Notes: generated from the sequence alone by a model not told the origin. 64,000 nucleotides of DNA from Rhizobium sp. EC-SD404 (GCF_902498825.1 NZ_LR701459.1:3209890-3273889); one strand, 5' to 3'; positions 9,495 through 19,424 are shown, numbered from the stretch's first letter. Numbers and translations: made by a program.

Positions 9495-10460
9495 ATGGCA
9501 GCCATGATCGACCGCAGTGGCCCGCCTTCGACCGGTTCGGCCGCCGCTGACTCAAGTGCAATCATGCGGGATACGGATACGGCCTCGCGGGTCGCGCAGC
9601 ATGCTGCCGCCAAGATCAATCTCGCGCTCCATGTCACCGGTCGACGGCCGGATGGCTATCATCTGCTCGAAACTCTGGTCGTCTTCACCGAAGCTGGCGA
9701 CAATTTGACGATTGAACTGGCGGCGACAGACAGCCTCGTGCTGTCGGGGCCGTTCAACGCCAAGCTTTCGGACACGGACGACAACCTCGTCAGCCGCGCA
9801 CGCGACCGCCTGCGGTCCGCGCTCGTCGCAGATGGCCGCGCGGCACCCTCGATCGCGATGCATCTCGACAAGCAGCTTCCGATCGCGTCGGGCATCGGAG
9901 GTGGTTCTGCAGATGCGGCGGCCTGCCTGCGCGCGCTTCAGGCGCTGTGGCGGGCAAGGGATGTCGATCTGATTGCGTTGGCGGCAAATCTCGGGGCCGA
10001 TGTCCCGATGTGCCTGTCCTCCCAGCCCCAACTCGCAACCGGCATCGGCGAGCTGATTCAGGCGATCGGAGGATTTCCGAGCCTCGATCTCGTTCTCGTC
10101 AATCCCGGCGTTCAGGTCGCGACTCCGGCGGTGTTTGCCGCGCTCGGACACAAGGACAATCGGCCTCTGCCGCCGTTTTCAGGTCTTTCGACCCCGAGCA
10201 GCGTGATCGAGTATCTGCGCGAAACGCGCAACGACCTGCAGTCAGCCGCGATCGGATTGGCGCCGGAGATCGGACAGGCATTGGAAGCACTGGATGCCAG
10301 CGACGCGCTCTTTTCCCGCATGTCCGGCTCGGGCGCGACATGTTTCGGCCTCTATGCCGATCCACATCAGGCAGCACGCGCAGCCACCCAAATCGCAGAA
10401 CACGCACCGCACTGGTATGTGAAAGCAACCCGCAGCTTCGCCACGGAGAACAGCCGATGA
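9495..10460 (+). CDS. ispE: 4-(cytidine 5'-diphospho)-2-C-methyl-D-erythritol kinase
   Basis: GHMP kinase of the non-mevalonate isoprenoid pathway; it phosphorylates CDP-methylerythritol at the 2-hydroxyl using ATP. AAAKINLALHVTGRRPDGYH near residue 38 is the substrate-binding start of IspE, and LPIASGIGGGSADAA (about residues 128-142) is the GHMP ATP-binding loop. A C-terminal MSGSGATCFGLY motif completes the family set. The length of 321 residues is slightly long because of an N-terminal extension of about 35 residues; a later start is possible. It begins three bases after the TPR gene, and its stop overlaps the moaB start as ATGA, so all three genes appear cotranscribed. Confidence 0.95.
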   Translation: MAAMIDRSGPPSTGSAAADSSAIMRDTDTASRVAQHAAAKINLALHVTGRRPDGYHLLETLVVFTEAGDNLTIELAATDSLVLSGPFNAKLSDTDDNLVSRARDRLRSALVADGRAAPSIAMHLDKQLPIASGIGGGSADAAACLRALQALWRARDVDLIALAANLGADVPMCLSSQPQLATGIGELIQAIGGFPSLDLVLVNPGVQVATPAVFAALGHKDNRPLPPFSGLSTPSSVIEYLRETRNDLQSAAIGLAPEIGQALEALDASDALFSRMSGSGATCFGLYADPHQAARAATQIAEHAPHWYVKATRSFATENSR

Positions 10461-11023
10461 GCCGTATCGACGAAACTCGCTCCTTCGTACCCGTCGGGAT
10501 CGCGGTGCTGACGGTGTCCGACACGCGCTCGATTGCCGAGGACCGGTCAGGCGACACGCTGGTTGCGCGCATTGAGGAGGCCGGGCACGTGCTGAAGGAG
10601 CGGACCGTCGTGACCGACGACATCCCCGCCATTCGCGAGCAGGTGCTGAAATGGAGCAAGCGCGCGGACATCGACGTGATCATCTCGACCGGAGGGACGG
10701 GCTTCACGGGACGAGACGTCACACCCGATGCGCTCGAGCCGATTTTCGAGAAGCGGATGGACGGATTCTCCGAAGTCTTTCACCGAATTTCCTATGACAA
10801 GATCGGCACCTCGACCATCCAGTCGCGGGCGACCGGCGGCGTGGTGAATGCGACCTTCGTCTTCGTGCTGCCGGGCTCCCCCGGCGCCTGCAAAGATGCC
10901 TGGGACGGCATCCTGAAGCTGCAGCTCGACTACCGGCACATGCCCTGCAATTTCGTGGAAATCATGCCGAGGCTCGACGAGCACCTCAAGCGCGGCGCGG
11001 CGCCCGCCCGGCCGGCACGATAG
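10457..11023 (+). CDS. moaB: Molybdenum cofactor biosynthesis protein MoaB/Mog family
   Basis: MoCF-domain protein of about 188 residues, involved in adenylylation of molybdopterin before molybdate insertion. The signatures are VGIAVLTVSDTRS at the N-terminus, ISTGGTGFTGRDVTPDA (the MPT-binding loop) and LPGSPGACKDAWDGIL. The ATG at 10457 overlaps the ispE stop by four bases, so translation is probably coupled. The last 38 bases overlap the 3' end of the convergent gene on the other strand. MoaB and Mog cannot be separated by sequence alone; rhizobial genomes usually label this single gene moaB. Confidence 0.93.
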   Translation: MSRIDETRSFVPVGIAVLTVSDTRSIAEDRSGDTLVARIEEAGHVLKERTVVTDDIPAIREQVLKWSKRADIDVIISTGGTGFTGRDVTPDALEPIFEKRMDGFSEVFHRISYDKIGTSTIQSRATGGVVNATFVFVLPGSPGACKDAWDGILKLQLDYRHMPCNFVEIMPRLDEHLKRGAAPARPAR

Positions 11024-11507
11024 CGCAATCCAATGTCATCGGCTTGACCAGCTTCGCCACGTCGCGAAGGCCGACCGCCCCTTCCAGCCGGGTCGCGATG
11101 GCACTCTTCTTGACCACGAGCCCGAGAGCGAGCGTGGAGCGCTGCTGGCGAAACCGCTCCAGCACCGACGCCCGCGCCTGATGAGCGCGCTTGAAGCGAG
11201 CCGGACGTCCATCATAGCCGAGATGGGATGAGAGGCGTTCGATCCAGCCGGGAAGAAGCCGGGCCCCCGGTTCGATCATCATCAACCAGTCCGAGCGCGC
11301 CCCGATAAGGGCTGCGTGCATATCCGACGAAGGCATGATCCGGCAACCGGCCGCATCCGCGACGGTGCGGGACGCTTCGTTCATGCCGCGATCGATAATG
11401 GTGACATCGCTGATGACGCCTTCAACGGCCCCCGGCACGAGCATCGCAAGCGTCATCGCCAGCGCTTCATCATCCTGGGCTGCTTCGATCATCACGGAAA
11501 TCATCAT
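10986..11507 (-). CDS. Small glycosyltransferase-family-2-like protein
   Basis: A 173-residue protein from ATG 11507 (MMISVMIEAAQDDEAL). It shows the first half of a GT-A fold: a parallel-strand start, IIDRGMNEASRTVADAAG, and SDWLMMIEPGARLLPGW in the place where GT2 enzymes carry the DxD motif. No canonical DxD is seen and the protein is much shorter than active GT2 enzymes, so it may be a degenerate or non-catalytic member. It is convergent with moaB, whose 3' end it overlaps by 38 bases. The pairing with moaB is common in rhizobia. Function unknown. Confidence 0.7.
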   Translation of the reverse strand: MMISVMIEAAQDDEALAMTLAMLVPGAVEGVISDVTIIDRGMNEASRTVADAAGCRIMPSSDMHAALIGARSDWLMMIEPGARLLPGWIERLSSHLGYDGRPARFKRAHQARASVLERFRQQRSTLALGLVVKKSAIATRLEGAVGLRDVAKLVKPMTLDCAIVPAGRAPRRA

Positions 11508-11620
11508 CCGATTTAGCCTATTGCAACGCACAATGACAATGCCGCTAAATGTTCTTGTTTTGTTTCGTTTGCTGCGATAGGAATAAAGTCATCAACACGC
11601 GATTCCCGATGGAGGCGCAG

Positions 11621-12778
11621 ATGACGGCCCTTACCAACCTGAAGAACACGGCGTTTTCGGAACTGCATCGGCCGGATATTGCGGACTTTCTGGTCCGGCA
11701 ATCGGAGCTGCGGGTCAGCGACGAGCGTCGGCGCGGGCGCGGCGCAGGCCTCAATCCTGCAGGCAGGTTCGAATCTGAAAGTCGTCATGTCTTCGATGAT
11801 GGCTGGGAAACGCTGGAGGATCTTCCGCCTTTCCAGACCAAGGTGCAGGTCGAGAAGCCGCGGACGATCATCACCCGCAACCAGTCGCCGGACATTTCCT
11901 TCGATCGCTCTATCAATCCCTATCGTGGGTGCGAGCATGGCTGCATCTACTGCTTCGCCAGACCCACCCACAGCTATATGGGGCTTTCCGCCGGTTTGGA
12001 CTTTGAATCGCAGCTTTTCGCGAAGCCCGACGCGGCAAAATTGCTGGAGCGTGAGCTTGCAAAGCCGGGCTATGTACCGCGCTCCATCGCGATCGGTACC
12101 AACACCGATCCTTACCAGCCGATCGAGCGCGAGTGGCGCATCATGCGGCAGGTCTTGGAAGTTCTGTCTGCAGCCAATCATCCCGTCGGCATCGTGACGA
12201 AGTCGGCCCTCGTGACGCGCGACATCGATATTCTTTCATCGATGGCGGAACGGGGTCTCGCCAAGGTCGCGCTTTCGATCACGACACTCGACCGCAAGCT
12301 GGCGCGCAGCATGGAGCCAAGGGCATCGACGCCGCCGAAGAGGCTGGAAGCCCTTCGCGCGCTGAGTGACGCAGGCATTCCGGTCTCGGTGATGACTGCG
12401 CCAATCATTCCCGGGCTCAACGATCACGAGATCGAACGGCTCTTGGACTCGGCGGCCGCCGCCGGCGCCAAGGAGGCTGGCTACGTGCTTCTGCGTTTGC
12501 CGCATGAGGTCAGTCCGCTGTTTCGCGACTGGCTGCTCCGCAACTATCCCGATCGCTACCGGCACGTGATGTCGCTCGTCAGGTCGATGCGGGACGGAAA
12601 GGACTACGATGCGGAATTCGGCAAGCGGATGCGTGGCGCAGGCCCCTATGCCTGGCAGCTCGGACGCCGCTTCACGCTTGCGGCCAAGCGGCTTGGCCTG
12701 AACACGAGCCGGAGGCCGTTGCGCACAGATCTCTTCGTGCCACCACTTGGCAATGGGGTGCAGTTGGCGCTGCTTTAA
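11621..12778 (+). CDS. PA0069-family radical SAM protein (spore-photoproduct-lyase-like fold)
   Basis: Radical SAM protein of about 385 residues. The cluster-binding motif CEHGCIYC gives Cys104, Cys108 and Cys111 in CxxxCxxC spacing, followed by FARPTHSY, and the PA0069 family mark DISFDRSINPYRG stands just before it. The ATG at 11621 (MTALTNLKN) is preceded by GGAGG five bases upstream; an in-frame ATG at 11609 lacks one. The family resembles spore photoproduct lyase SplB and Rv2578c, but its substrate is not established. The gene stands alone, with a hairpin 22 bases after its stop. Confidence 0.9.
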   Translation: MTALTNLKNTAFSELHRPDIADFLVRQSELRVSDERRRGRGAGLNPAGRFESESRHVFDDGWETLEDLPPFQTKVQVEKPRTIITRNQSPDISFDRSINPYRGCEHGCIYCFARPTHSYMGLSAGLDFESQLFAKPDAAKLLERELAKPGYVPRSIAIGTNTDPYQPIEREWRIMRQVLEVLSAANHPVGIVTKSALVTRDIDILSSMAERGLAKVALSITTLDRKLARSMEPRASTPPKRLEALRALSDAGIPVSVMTAPIIPGLNDHEIERLLDSAAAAGAKEAGYVLLRLPHEVSPLFRDWLLRNYPDRYRHVMSLVRSMRDGKDYDAEFGKRMRGAGPYAWQLGRRFTLAAKRLGLNTSRRPLRTDLFVPPLGNGVQLALL

Positions 12779-12799
12779 GCAGAGCACGTATTTCGATTT

Positions 12800-12834
12800 G
12801 ACAGGCGCCGTCCGCCGCAAACGCGGCGCCTGTC
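12800..12834 (+). terminator. Perfect 11-bp hairpin after the radical SAM gene
   Basis: GACAGGCGCCG (12800-12810) pairs exactly with CGGCGCCTGTC (12824-12834) around a 13-base loop. No T-run follows, so this is a candidate terminator or RNA-stabilising hairpin rather than a textbook intrinsic terminator. The remaining 210 bases up to rnhB show no gene; the sequence GACTTGTTC occurs twice there (12966 and 13006 regions). Confidence 0.5.
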
Positions 12835-13044
12835 ATGGTCTCGAGCAAAAACGGCCGGCCCTGCCCCATCCGTCGCCCGTTTCGAGACCTCGATGGACGG
12901 GCCGTCGCATCCTGCTGGATGTGGCGGCCCGCCCTCGCCTTCTAAGCTTTCAACCCGGCCCATGCGACTTGTTCAAGCTCAAGTCACAGCTTTGGCTTAA
13001 GGCGAGACTTGTTCGTGCACCGCCTCGATGCGAAAACCGGTGGC

Positions 13045-13710
13045 ATGAGTCGCCCCAAGAAAAAGCCCGAATCCTCACTGCTGTTCGAGTTTCCGCAAGG
13101 TCCCGATTTCTCGCTTGAACTCGCGGCCATCAGCCGGGGACTTCGCCTGATCGCCGGGCTCGACGAGGCCGGACGTGGTCCACTGGCCGGGCCGGTGGTC
13201 GCGGCAGCGGTGGTCTTTCGCGCCGGCGCCGTGCCAGAAGGGCTCGATGATTCCAAAAAGCTGACGGCGAAACGTCGCGAAGAGCTGTTTGATCAGATCC
13301 TCGCCAGCGGCGATGTATCCATCGCCTCGTCGTGCCCTCGGCGCATCGATGCAATCGACATTCGCAAGGCGAGCCTCGATGCGATGCGACGCGCCCTTGC
13401 CGGTCTGCCGGACATGCCTTGCCATGCGTTGATCGACGGGCGCGACGTTCCGCCAGGTCTCGCCTGTGGGGGCGATGCCATCGTCAAGGGCGATGCACGC
13501 TCGCTCTCAATCGCAGCCGCCTCGATCGTCGCCAAGGTCGTGCGCGATCGCATGATGGCTCGGCTCCATCACAGCTATCCCGATTATGGCTTCCAGCTTC
13601 ACGCCGGCTATCCTACCGAGATGCATCGCAAGGCGCTGGCCCTCGTCGGGCCGTGCCCGCTGCACCGCCTCAGCTTCCGCCCGATGAAGGCCGACGGACA
13701 GATCGGATGA
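13045..13710 (+). CDS. rnhB: Ribonuclease HII
   Basis: Type 2 RNase H of 221 residues, which removes misincorporated ribonucleotides and RNA from RNA-DNA hybrids. The catalytic acidic set is visible: Asp40-Glu41 in [14 protein letters not shown], Asp131 in LIDGRDVP and Asp168 in AKVVRDRMM. The ATG at 13045 ([10 protein letters not shown]) begins a basic N-terminal tail of the kind seen in rhizobia; the frame is open from a TTG at 13009. The gene is convergent with the ATP synthase F0 operon, an arrangement conserved in Hyphomicrobiales. Confidence 0.95.
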   Translation: MSRPKKKPESSLLFEFPQGPDFSLELAAISRGLRLIAGLDEAGRGPLAGPVVAAAVVFRAGAVPEGLDDSKKLTAKRREELFDQILASGDVSIASSCPRRIDAIDIRKASLDAMRRALAGLPDMPCHALIDGRDVPPGLACGGDAIVKGDARSLSIAAASIVAKVVRDRMMARLHHSYPDYGFQLHAGYPTEMHRKALALVGPCPLHRLSFRPMKADGQIG

Positions 13711-13723
13711 TCTGAAACGCGAA

Positions 13724-13747
13724 AGGCCGGACGTTTCCGCCCGGCCT
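13724..13747 (-). terminator. Bidirectional terminator-like hairpin between rnhB and atpF
   Basis: AGGCCGG (13724-13730) pairs with CCGGCCT (13741-13747) around a 10-base loop. Read on the minus strand the stem is followed by TTTCGCGTTTC, so it could end the F0 operon; it lies 13 bases after the rnhB stop on the other side. Confidence 0.6.
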
Positions 13748-13774
13748 CGAATTCAGTCCGACAGCAATCGACGC

Positions 13775-14254
13775 TTAGTTCAAACGCTGTTTTACTTCGC
13801 CGATCGACTTGTCGAACAACGCCTTTTGAACGCTGGCATCGCTGCGCTCGACAATGATGCGCTCTGCGGCAGCGATCGCAAGGTTGACGGCCGAGGCCTT
13901 CACTTCGCTGACCGCATCGGCTTCCGCCTGGGCGATCTTCTCTTCTGCCATTGCCGTACGGCGCGTCACGTATTCCTCGGTCTTCGTCTTGGCTTCACGC
14001 ACGATGGCCTGGGCCTCGCGCTCAGCAGCCTGGACAATCTCGGAGGCTTCCTGCTCCGCATCCTTGCGACGACGCTGGTATTCGGCCAGCAGCTGCTGGG
14101 CCTCTTCGCGCATGCGCCGCGCTTCGTCGAGTTCGTTGCGGATGGCATCGGCGCGCTTGTCGAGCGCCTTCGCCATCATGCCCGGCACCTTCAGGTAGGC
14201 GATCAGACCGAGGAAGAGGATGAGGGATACAAATGCCCAAAATGTCGAGTCCAT
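13775..14254 (-). CDS. atpF: ATP synthase F0 subunit b
   Basis: Peripheral-stalk subunit of 159 residues linking the membrane F0 to F1. It has one N-terminal transmembrane helix (FWAFVSLILFLGLIAYL, residues 5-21) followed by a long charged Ala/Glu/Arg coiled coil (residues 30-140). This is the last gene of the minus-strand F0 operon, ten bases after the b' gene. Alphaproteobacteria make a b/b' heterodimer, consistent with the two adjacent stalk genes. Confidence 0.95.
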   Translation of the reverse strand: MDSTFWAFVSLILFLGLIAYLKVPGMMAKALDKRADAIRNELDEARRMREEAQQLLAEYQRRRKDAEQEASEIVQAAEREAQAIVREAKTKTEEYVTRRTAMAEEKIAQAEADAVSEVKASAVNLAIAAAERIIVERSDASVQKALFDKSIGEVKQRLN

Positions 14255-14264
14255 CGGGCCCTCC

Positions 14265-14858
14265 CTATTCTTCGGTCGCAGCAGCCTTGACGGCTGCGCT
14301 TGCGGTTGCAGGAGTGACGGTCGCGCCGGTCAGCTGTTCGACGATGGCGACAGTCGTGTCTTCTGCGATGACGTCGACTTCGCCGAGCGCGCGCGCCTTG
14401 ATCTCAGTGATGCGCTTTTCGGCATCGGCCATCTTGGCAGCAAGATCCGATTCGATCTGCGTGCGTTCGATGTCGGCTTCGGCTTTGGCGTCGTCGCGTG
14501 CCCGCTGGCCAATCAGATTGGCCTTGGACTTCGCTTCGGCCAATTCCTGCTCGTATGCGGCGATGGCTTCATCGGCTTCGCTTTTCAGCCGTTCGGCCTC
14601 ATCGAAATCCGATGCGATGCGGTCGCGGCGGTTTTCAAGAATACCGCCGATGCGCGGGACGATGACCCGCTGCATGAAGAGATAGAACAGCCCGAAGGTG
14701 ATCGCGAGCCACAGAAGCTGCGATGCAAAGGTCGAGGAGTCGAAAGGCGGAAACAGGCCAGACCCTTCAGCACCATGATCTTCCACACCGGTCTCGGTGT
14801 TGAGGTTCTCGGTCGGGACCGGTTCCGCATCCTGGGCGAATGACGGGGTAACGAGCAT
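14265..14858 (-). CDS. ATP synthase F0 subunit b' (second stalk subunit)
   Basis: A 197-residue stalk subunit paired with b. An acidic N-terminal stretch with FPPFDSSTFASQLLWLAITF leads into the single membrane helix (about residues 46-63), and VIVPRIGGILENRRDRI opens the coiled coil, the usual b' signature. The C-terminus is Ala/Thr-rich. The gene is called atpG, atpX or atpF2 in different genomes, so no symbol is given. It sits between atpE and atpF. Confidence 0.93.
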   Translation of the reverse strand: MLVTPSFAQDAEPVPTENLNTETGVEDHGAEGSGLFPPFDSSTFASQLLWLAITFGLFYLFMQRVIVPRIGGILENRRDRIASDFDEAERLKSEADEAIAAYEQELAEAKSKANLIGQRARDDAKAEADIERTQIESDLAAKMADAEKRITEIKARALGEVDVIAEDTTVAIVEQLTGATVTPATASAAVKAAATEE

Positions 14859-14940
14859 TATCCTCTCCGCATATGGGGATCGGCCACGTCCGCCGCTTCA
14901 GGCGCGCAGGCGTGGCCGAAAGGCATGCACTGCTGTTGGA

Positions 14941-15168
14941 TCAGACTGCGAAGAGGAGCAGCAGAGCGACGAGCAGCGAGAAAATGCCGAGAGCTTCCGT
15001 AACGGCGAAGCCGAATACGAGGCGGCCGAACTGGCCGTCAGCAGCCGACGGGTTGCGTAGGGCGCCCGAGAGGTAGCTGCCGAAGATGTTGCCGAGGCCG
15101 AGGGCGGTACCCGCCATGCCGAGACAAGCCAGACCGGCGCCGATGTAACGTGCTGCTTCCGCTTCCAT
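14941..15168 (-). CDS. atpE: ATP synthase F0 subunit c
   Basis: Rotor-ring proteolipid of 75 residues made of two transmembrane helices. The first carries the GxGxG-type packing (AGTALGLGNIFGSYL) and the second contains the proton-carrying Glu (FAVTEALGIFSLLVALLLLF). The ATG at 15168 has AGGAG six bases upstream; the open frame extends far upstream across atpB but that part is a shadow. It lies 80 bases after atpB. The glutamate is surrounded by ordinary residues, so a proton rather than a sodium ring is likely. Confidence 0.95.
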   Translation of the reverse strand: MEAEAARYIGAGLACLGMAGTALGLGNIFGSYLSGALRNPSAADGQFGRLVFGFAVTEALGIFSLLVALLLLFAV

Positions 15169-15248
15169 AGTGAACTCCTTCATCAAGATTTGGTGCGGTT
15201 TAAGGATACCGGCGGACCGATGCCGGCGATGTCGTGCGAACCCTGCGT

Positions 15249-15998
15249 CTAGTGTCCAGGATGCAGGGCGTCGTTGAGGTACATGCAGGTCAGAACGGCA
15301 AAGACGTAGGCCTGCAGGAAGGACACAAGAAACTCCAGACCCGTCAGCGCAATGGTCATCAGGAGCGGCAGGATCGAGCCGACGACACCGAGCGCACCGA
15401 GCGCGCTCATGGAGGTGACGAAACCGGCGAAGACCTTTAGCGTGATGTGACCGGCCAGCATGTTCGCGAAAAGACGAACGGAAAGGCTGATGGGGCGCGA
15501 CAGGAACGAAATGACTTCGATGGCCGAGACGAGCGGCACGATCAAAGGCGGCACCCCGTGGGGTACGAACAATTTGAGGAAACCGACGCCGTGCTTCATG
15601 AAACCGTAGACGATGACGGTTCCGATCACGAGCATGGCAAGCGCAAATGTCACGATGATGTGGCTGGTTACCGTGAAGAAATACGGCACCATGCCCATCA
15701 GGTTCGCCACAAGAACGAACATGAACAGCGAGAAGACGAGCGGGAAGAACCGCATCCCCTGCGTCCCCGCCCCTTCGCGCAACATGTTCGCGATGAACTC
15801 GTAGGACATTTCGGAGATCGACTGCATCCGGCCCGGGACCAGACCACGATTTGCGGTCGTCAGGAACAGGAACCCGCCGGCAGCGGCAACGGTCGCGACC
15901 ATGAACAGGGAGGAGTTGGTGAAGGAGAAGTCCAGATTCCCGATCTCGATTGGGACCAGTCGTGAAATCTGAAACTGTGAGATTGGATCGTCTGCCAA
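15249..15998 (-). CDS. atpB: ATP synthase F0 subunit a (TTG start)
   Basis: Membrane stator subunit of 249 residues that forms the proton half-channels. Several hydrophobic helices are present and the essential arginine lies in [16 protein letters not shown]. The N-terminus ([19 protein letters not shown]) matches the conserved rhizobial start, but the only start codon in place is TTG at 15998, with AGGA very close upstream; no ATG or GTG lies nearby. A weak start on the least abundant membrane subunit is plausible as stoichiometry control (inference). The gene follows atpI after 68 bases. Confidence 0.94.
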   Translation of the reverse strand: MADDPISQFQISRLVPIEIGNLDFSFTNSSLFMVATVAAAGGFLFLTTANRGLVPGRMQSISEMSYEFIANMLREGAGTQGMRFFPLVFSLFMFVLVANLMGMVPYFFTVTSHIIVTFALAMLVIGTVIVYGFMKHGVGFLKLFVPHGVPPLIVPLVSAIEVISFLSRPISLSVRLFANMLAGHITLKVFAGFVTSMSALGALGVVGSILPLLMTIALTGLEFLVSFLQAYVFAVLTCMYLNDALHPGH

Positions 15999-16066
15999 TT
16001 TCCTGCCCCGTCCATCGCTCGAGTGTGAGCGGAATTTCTACTTGCCGTCGACGCGACGACCGATTG

Positions 16067-16432
16067 TCATAGTTTTGGCCGGTCGGCAACCTTGCCGACG
16101 GACCTAAGCACATTCAAAACGCCGGCAGCGAAGCCGAGCATCAATAAAACGATCAGTCCCCAGGGCGATGTTTCGAAATAACTATCGAAACCGTACCCAA
16201 GGATGGCACCGACCGCGATGCCCGCGATGAACTCGCTCGACACCTTGACGGCGACACCCCAGCCCGTATCCGAACCATCCCGGTTCTTCTCCGCCTGGAG
16301 CGCCGACTTCTTGCGCTGCTTGCCGATCGATGCGGCCAAGTCATCGCGGCGCTTGGCCAACTCGGCATCGTCGAACGGTTGCGACCGGTTGCTCGCGTCG
16401 TCCTTGCCGTCTTCTGGCAATGTCTCGCGCAT
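16067..16432 (-). CDS. atpI: ATP synthase subunit I / assembly factor AtpI
   Basis: First gene of the F0 operon. A 121-residue protein with a hydrophilic N-terminal half (residues 1-62) and two transmembrane helices (FIAGIAVGAILGYGF and WGLIVLLMLGFAAGVLNVL). AtpI/AtpZ proteins help assemble the c-ring or carry divalent cations. The ATG at 16432 lies about 70 bases downstream of a good promoter. Position and topology leave little doubt about the family. Confidence 0.9.
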   Translation of the reverse strand: MRETLPEDGKDDASNRSQPFDDAELAKRRDDLAASIGKQRKKSALQAEKNRDGSDTGWGVAVKVSSEFIAGIAVGAILGYGFDSYFETSPWGLIVLLMLGFAAGVLNVLRSVGKVADRPKL

Positions 16433-16506
16433 ACCGAGCTCTTTCGAGAATGTTCGACCCCTGAAGGCCTGCCGAGCGGCCGAAAGGCTGCCCTGAAGTC
16501 GGGCGC

Positions 16507-16535
16507 ACCATAGTTTTAGGGTCTTTTATAGTCAA
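16507..16535 (-). promoter_or_regulatory. Sigma-70-type promoter of the F0 ATP synthase operon
   Basis: On the minus strand TTGACT (16530-16535) and TATGGT (16507-16512) are separated by 17 bases. The predicted transcript start, near 16500, would give a leader of about 68 bases before the atpI ATG. Read directly from sequence; not tested. Confidence 0.55.
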
Positions 16536-16539
16536 GGCG

Positions 16540-16565
16540 ACGGCAAGCCTATTCGGCTTTGCCGT
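16540..16565. terminator. Hairpin between the wall hydrolase gene and the atp promoter
   Basis: ACGGCAAGCC (16540-16549) pairs with GGCTTTGCCGT (16555-16565) with one bulged T and a five-base loop. It lies about 130 bases after the hydrolase stop and immediately upstream of the atp promoter, so it may insulate the operon. On the plus strand it is followed by TTT. Confidence 0.5.
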
Positions 16566-16694
16566 TTTACCAAGTAAAACAATGGATTATCTGGTTTCAG
16601 CCGCCACATTCCAGCATGCGCCAATATGTCCGGGTCTGGCGCAACGCCGGCACGTGCCGATCATCGCTGCCTTAAGGCCGAAAGGCCGGAGCGA

Positions 16695-17876
16695 TCAACT
16701 CCAGCCGCCGCCATGGGTGCGGTAGAAGATATGGAGGCCGATCTTGCCCATCCGGGACATGGAACGGGCCCACCGCGGATTGACGTACGTTGCGTGGTAA
16801 TGGGTCGAAGAGCCAACTTCCGACAACCAGATCTTGCCGGCCGTCGTCGCCATCGCGATCTCTTCGGCGATATCCCAGTGACGCGGCGAACGCACCACAT
16901 CCGGGATGCGGTCGCAGGCAAACGAGAACTGGCAGCGATTGCGCCAGTTCTTGTTCTGGTAAACGACGCCGCAAATCGTGTTGGGATAGGCAGGATTGCG
17001 CACCCGGTTGAGAATCACCTGCGCCACGGCCGCCTGGCCCTTCACATTCTCGCCCCGCGCCTCGAAATAGATGCCTTCTGCCAGACACTTCTGCTCAGCT
17101 GCGGTAAAAACGCGCGGTGGCAGCGGCATAGATGCCCAATGGTGGTCGTTGTCGAGTACGGGCGGAATGAAGCGGCCGGTTTCCTGCTTTTCCCGAAGGA
17201 CGGAAGCGAACGGTGATTCTGTCGAATAGTCCGGACCGGCAGGTGCGTAGGCGGTGGCCAGCACGTCCGGCCGATCGTTCGTGACCAGATCGGCGAGCAT
17301 CGACGAAACTCCATCCACCGATGGCTGCTCATGCGGGTAGAAGGTCTGCGCGATCTGGATTTCCTTGCCGTCGAATTCCGGAGCGACGAAAGCCATCAGG
17401 CTGCTGTCATCGAATGCTTCGGGACGGAACAGGCTTGACGTGCGCTCCAGAATGGAGCCGGCCGAGAACGCCTTGGGCGGCTGGATCGGTGCGATGGACA
17501 AGATGCGACCGCGCTTGGACGACCTGTTGACCCGCTCTTCGTCCGCCGTCACGCCGTTCTTGTCGTCGGCACCGCGAAAGGCGATGCGCTCGCCGTCCTG
17601 CAGCTCGACCCCGGCACCGATCGTGCCCGTCGTCATCGCATCGGCAAACCGGAATTCGGCGCTGTGAAGCGAACCGGCAGGCGCGGCAATCATGTGGGCG
17701 CGCCACCGCGCCGACGTGTCCGTCTGGCCGACCATGCTGGCCATGTCGGAGAACGCCGTCATGGACGGGCTCGCAAGGAGACCTGCCCAGGCAAACAGAA
17801 GCGGCGCAGCCCATGCAGCGCGTCCGGTCTTCAGTTTGCGTGTCTGTCGTTTCGATACACGATTACGCCCCGCCAC
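16695..17876 (-). CDS. SleB-family cell wall hydrolase, membrane-anchored or exported
   Basis: About 393 residues. The N-terminus is basic and followed by a hydrophobic stretch ([16 protein letters not shown]), so it is an exported or anchored protein. A long low-conservation middle leads to a C-terminal Hydrolase_2 (SleB) domain from about residue 255: [13 protein letters not shown] with the catalytic Glu, [13 protein letters not shown], and a second Cys-containing FSFACDR segment; STHYHATYV and the YRTHGGGW ending are typical. These enzymes act as lytic transglycosylase-like peptidoglycan hydrolases. Two GTG codons are possible (17882 and 17876); GGAG fits the spacing of the second. Confidence 0.9.
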   Translation of the reverse strand: MAGRNRVSKRQTRKLKTGRAAWAAPLLFAWAGLLASPSMTAFSDMASMVGQTDTSARWRAHMIAAPAGSLHSAEFRFADAMTTGTIGAGVELQDGERIAFRGADDKNGVTADEERVNRSSKRGRILSIAPIQPPKAFSAGSILERTSSLFRPEAFDDSSLMAFVAPEFDGKEIQIAQTFYPHEQPSVDGVSSMLADLVTNDRPDVLATAYAPAGPDYSTESPFASVLREKQETGRFIPPVLDNDHHWASMPLPPRVFTAAEQKCLAEGIYFEARGENVKGQAAVAQVILNRVRNPAYPNTICGVVYQNKNWRNRCQFSFACDRIPDVVRSPRHWDIAEEIAMATTAGKIWLSEVGSSTHYHATYVNPRWARSMSRMGKIGLHIFYRTHGGGWS

Positions 17877-17984
17877 TTGCACACTCCAACACCCAAACTC
17901 GACCTGATCCCTATGCCCTGAGAATGATTGATTAACCTTGATGGGAGGTTAACCGCGGCGGGACAGGCGTTTCGATGCGGGACG

Positions 17985-19424
17985 TCAGTAGATCTTGCGC
18001 GTTTTCTTGGGTGCAAACGGATTGTCGGACTTGCGGTAGCTCACGCGGATCGGGACGCCCGGCAAGTCGAAGTCGACCCGCAATTGGTTCGTCAGATACC
18101 GCGTGTAGGAGGCCGGCAACGCATCGGGCCGTGTGCAGGACACGATGAAGCCCGGTGGGCGGGCTTTGATCTGCGTCATGTATTTGAGCTTGAGGCGCCG
18201 GCCAGCCACTGCCGGTGGCGGATGCTGCGCCGTCACCTGTTCCAGCCAGCGGTTCAGCTTGGCGGTCGAGATGCGGATGTTCCAGACTTTATGGGTGTCG
18301 ACCACCGCCTGCATGAGTTTGTCGAGCCCCTCGCCGGTCTTGCCGGCAACGGGTACGGCACGGATGCCGCGGGCCTGCGGCAGGAGCCGCTCGGTCATTT
18401 CGCGAAGCTTGGCCAAGGTCTCCTGGCGTTCCTCGATCGCATCCCACTTGTTGAAGGCCAGCACCAGCGCCCGGCCCTCGCGAAGCACGAGATCCGCGAT
18501 CTGCAGATCCTGCTTTTCGAACGGAATCGCCGCATCAAGAACGACGATGACGACTTCGGCGAATCGGATGGCACGCAGCGCGTCCGCAACGGAGAGCTTT
18601 TCGAGCTTTTCCTGAACGCGGGCCTTTCGACGCATGCCCGCCGTATCGAACATCTTGATGCGGCGACCGCGCCAATCCCATTCGACGGAGATCGAATCAC
18701 GCGTGATGCCAGCTTCCGGGCCGGTGAGCATTCGCTCGTAGCCAACGAATCGGTTGATCATGGTCGACTTGCCGGCATTGGGACGGCCGACGACGGCGAC
18801 CCGCAGCGACTTCGTCTCGTCATAGACCGGTTCGGGCGCATCCTCGTCGCCGTCCAAGTCCAGCGGCACGTCGACATTGGCGATCGCCTCGTCGTCGGCG
18901 TCCTCGACTTCATCCGGGAAGGCGCGTTCCTCGCCGATCTTCTCGACGATCGCGTCGCGCAGATCCAACATGCCCTCGCCGTGCTCGGCCGAAATGGGGC
19001 ACGGGTCGCCGAGACCGAGATTGTAGGCATCGAGGAAACCGGCGTCGGAGCCCCGCGCTTCGGATTTGTTGGCCACCAGAACGACGGGCTTGGCCTTTCG
19101 GCGCAGAATTTCGCCGAACGCGGAATCGACCGGGGTGACGCCGACTTTGGCGTCGATCAAAAACAGCGTCAGGTCGGCCTCGTCGATGGCGGCCTCGGTC
19201 ATACCACGCATGCGCCCTTCGAGCGTTTCAGCGCCGCTTTCTTCCAGACCAGCCGTGTCGATGATGGTGAACTCGAGGTCGATCAGCCGTGCATCGCCCG
19301 GCCGACGGTCGCGCGTGACGCCCGGCGTGTCGTCGACGAGCGCCAGCTTCTTGCCTACAAGCCGATTGAAGAGCGTCGATTTGCCGACATTCGGCCGTCC
19401 AACGATGGCGACGGTGAAACTCAT
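17985..19424 (-). CDS. der: Ribosome assembly GTPase Der (EngA)
   Basis: Essential double GTPase for 50S subunit assembly, 479 residues from the ATG at 19424 ([12 protein letters not shown]). Two consecutive G domains are clear: [21 protein letters not shown] and NKSE in the first, [26 protein letters not shown] and NKWD in the second. A C-terminal KH-like domain follows ([34 protein letters not shown]). An acidic linker lies between the G domains. It follows a YfgM-like TPR gene on the same strand across 201 bases that hold a palindromic repeat. Confidence 0.97.
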   Translation of the reverse strand: MSFTVAIVGRPNVGKSTLFNRLVGKKLALVDDTPGVTRDRRPGDARLIDLEFTIIDTAGLEESGAETLEGRMRGMTEAAIDEADLTLFLIDAKVGVTPVDSAFGEILRRKAKPVVLVANKSEARGSDAGFLDAYNLGLGDPCPISAEHGEGMLDLRDAIVEKIGEERAFPDEVEDADDEAIANVDVPLDLDGDEDAPEPVYDETKSLRVAVVGRPNAGKSTMINRFVGYERMLTGPEAGITRDSISVEWDWRGRRIKMFDTAGMRRKARVQEKLEKLSVADALRAIRFAEVVIVVLDAAIPFEKQDLQIADLVLREGRALVLAFNKWDAIEERQETLAKLREMTERLLPQARGIRAVPVAGKTGEGLDKLMQAVVDTHKVWNIRISTAKLNRWLEQVTAQHPPPAVAGRRLKLKYMTQIKARPPGFIVSCTRPDALPASYTRYLTNQLRVDFDLPGVPIRVSYRKSDNPFAPKKTRKIY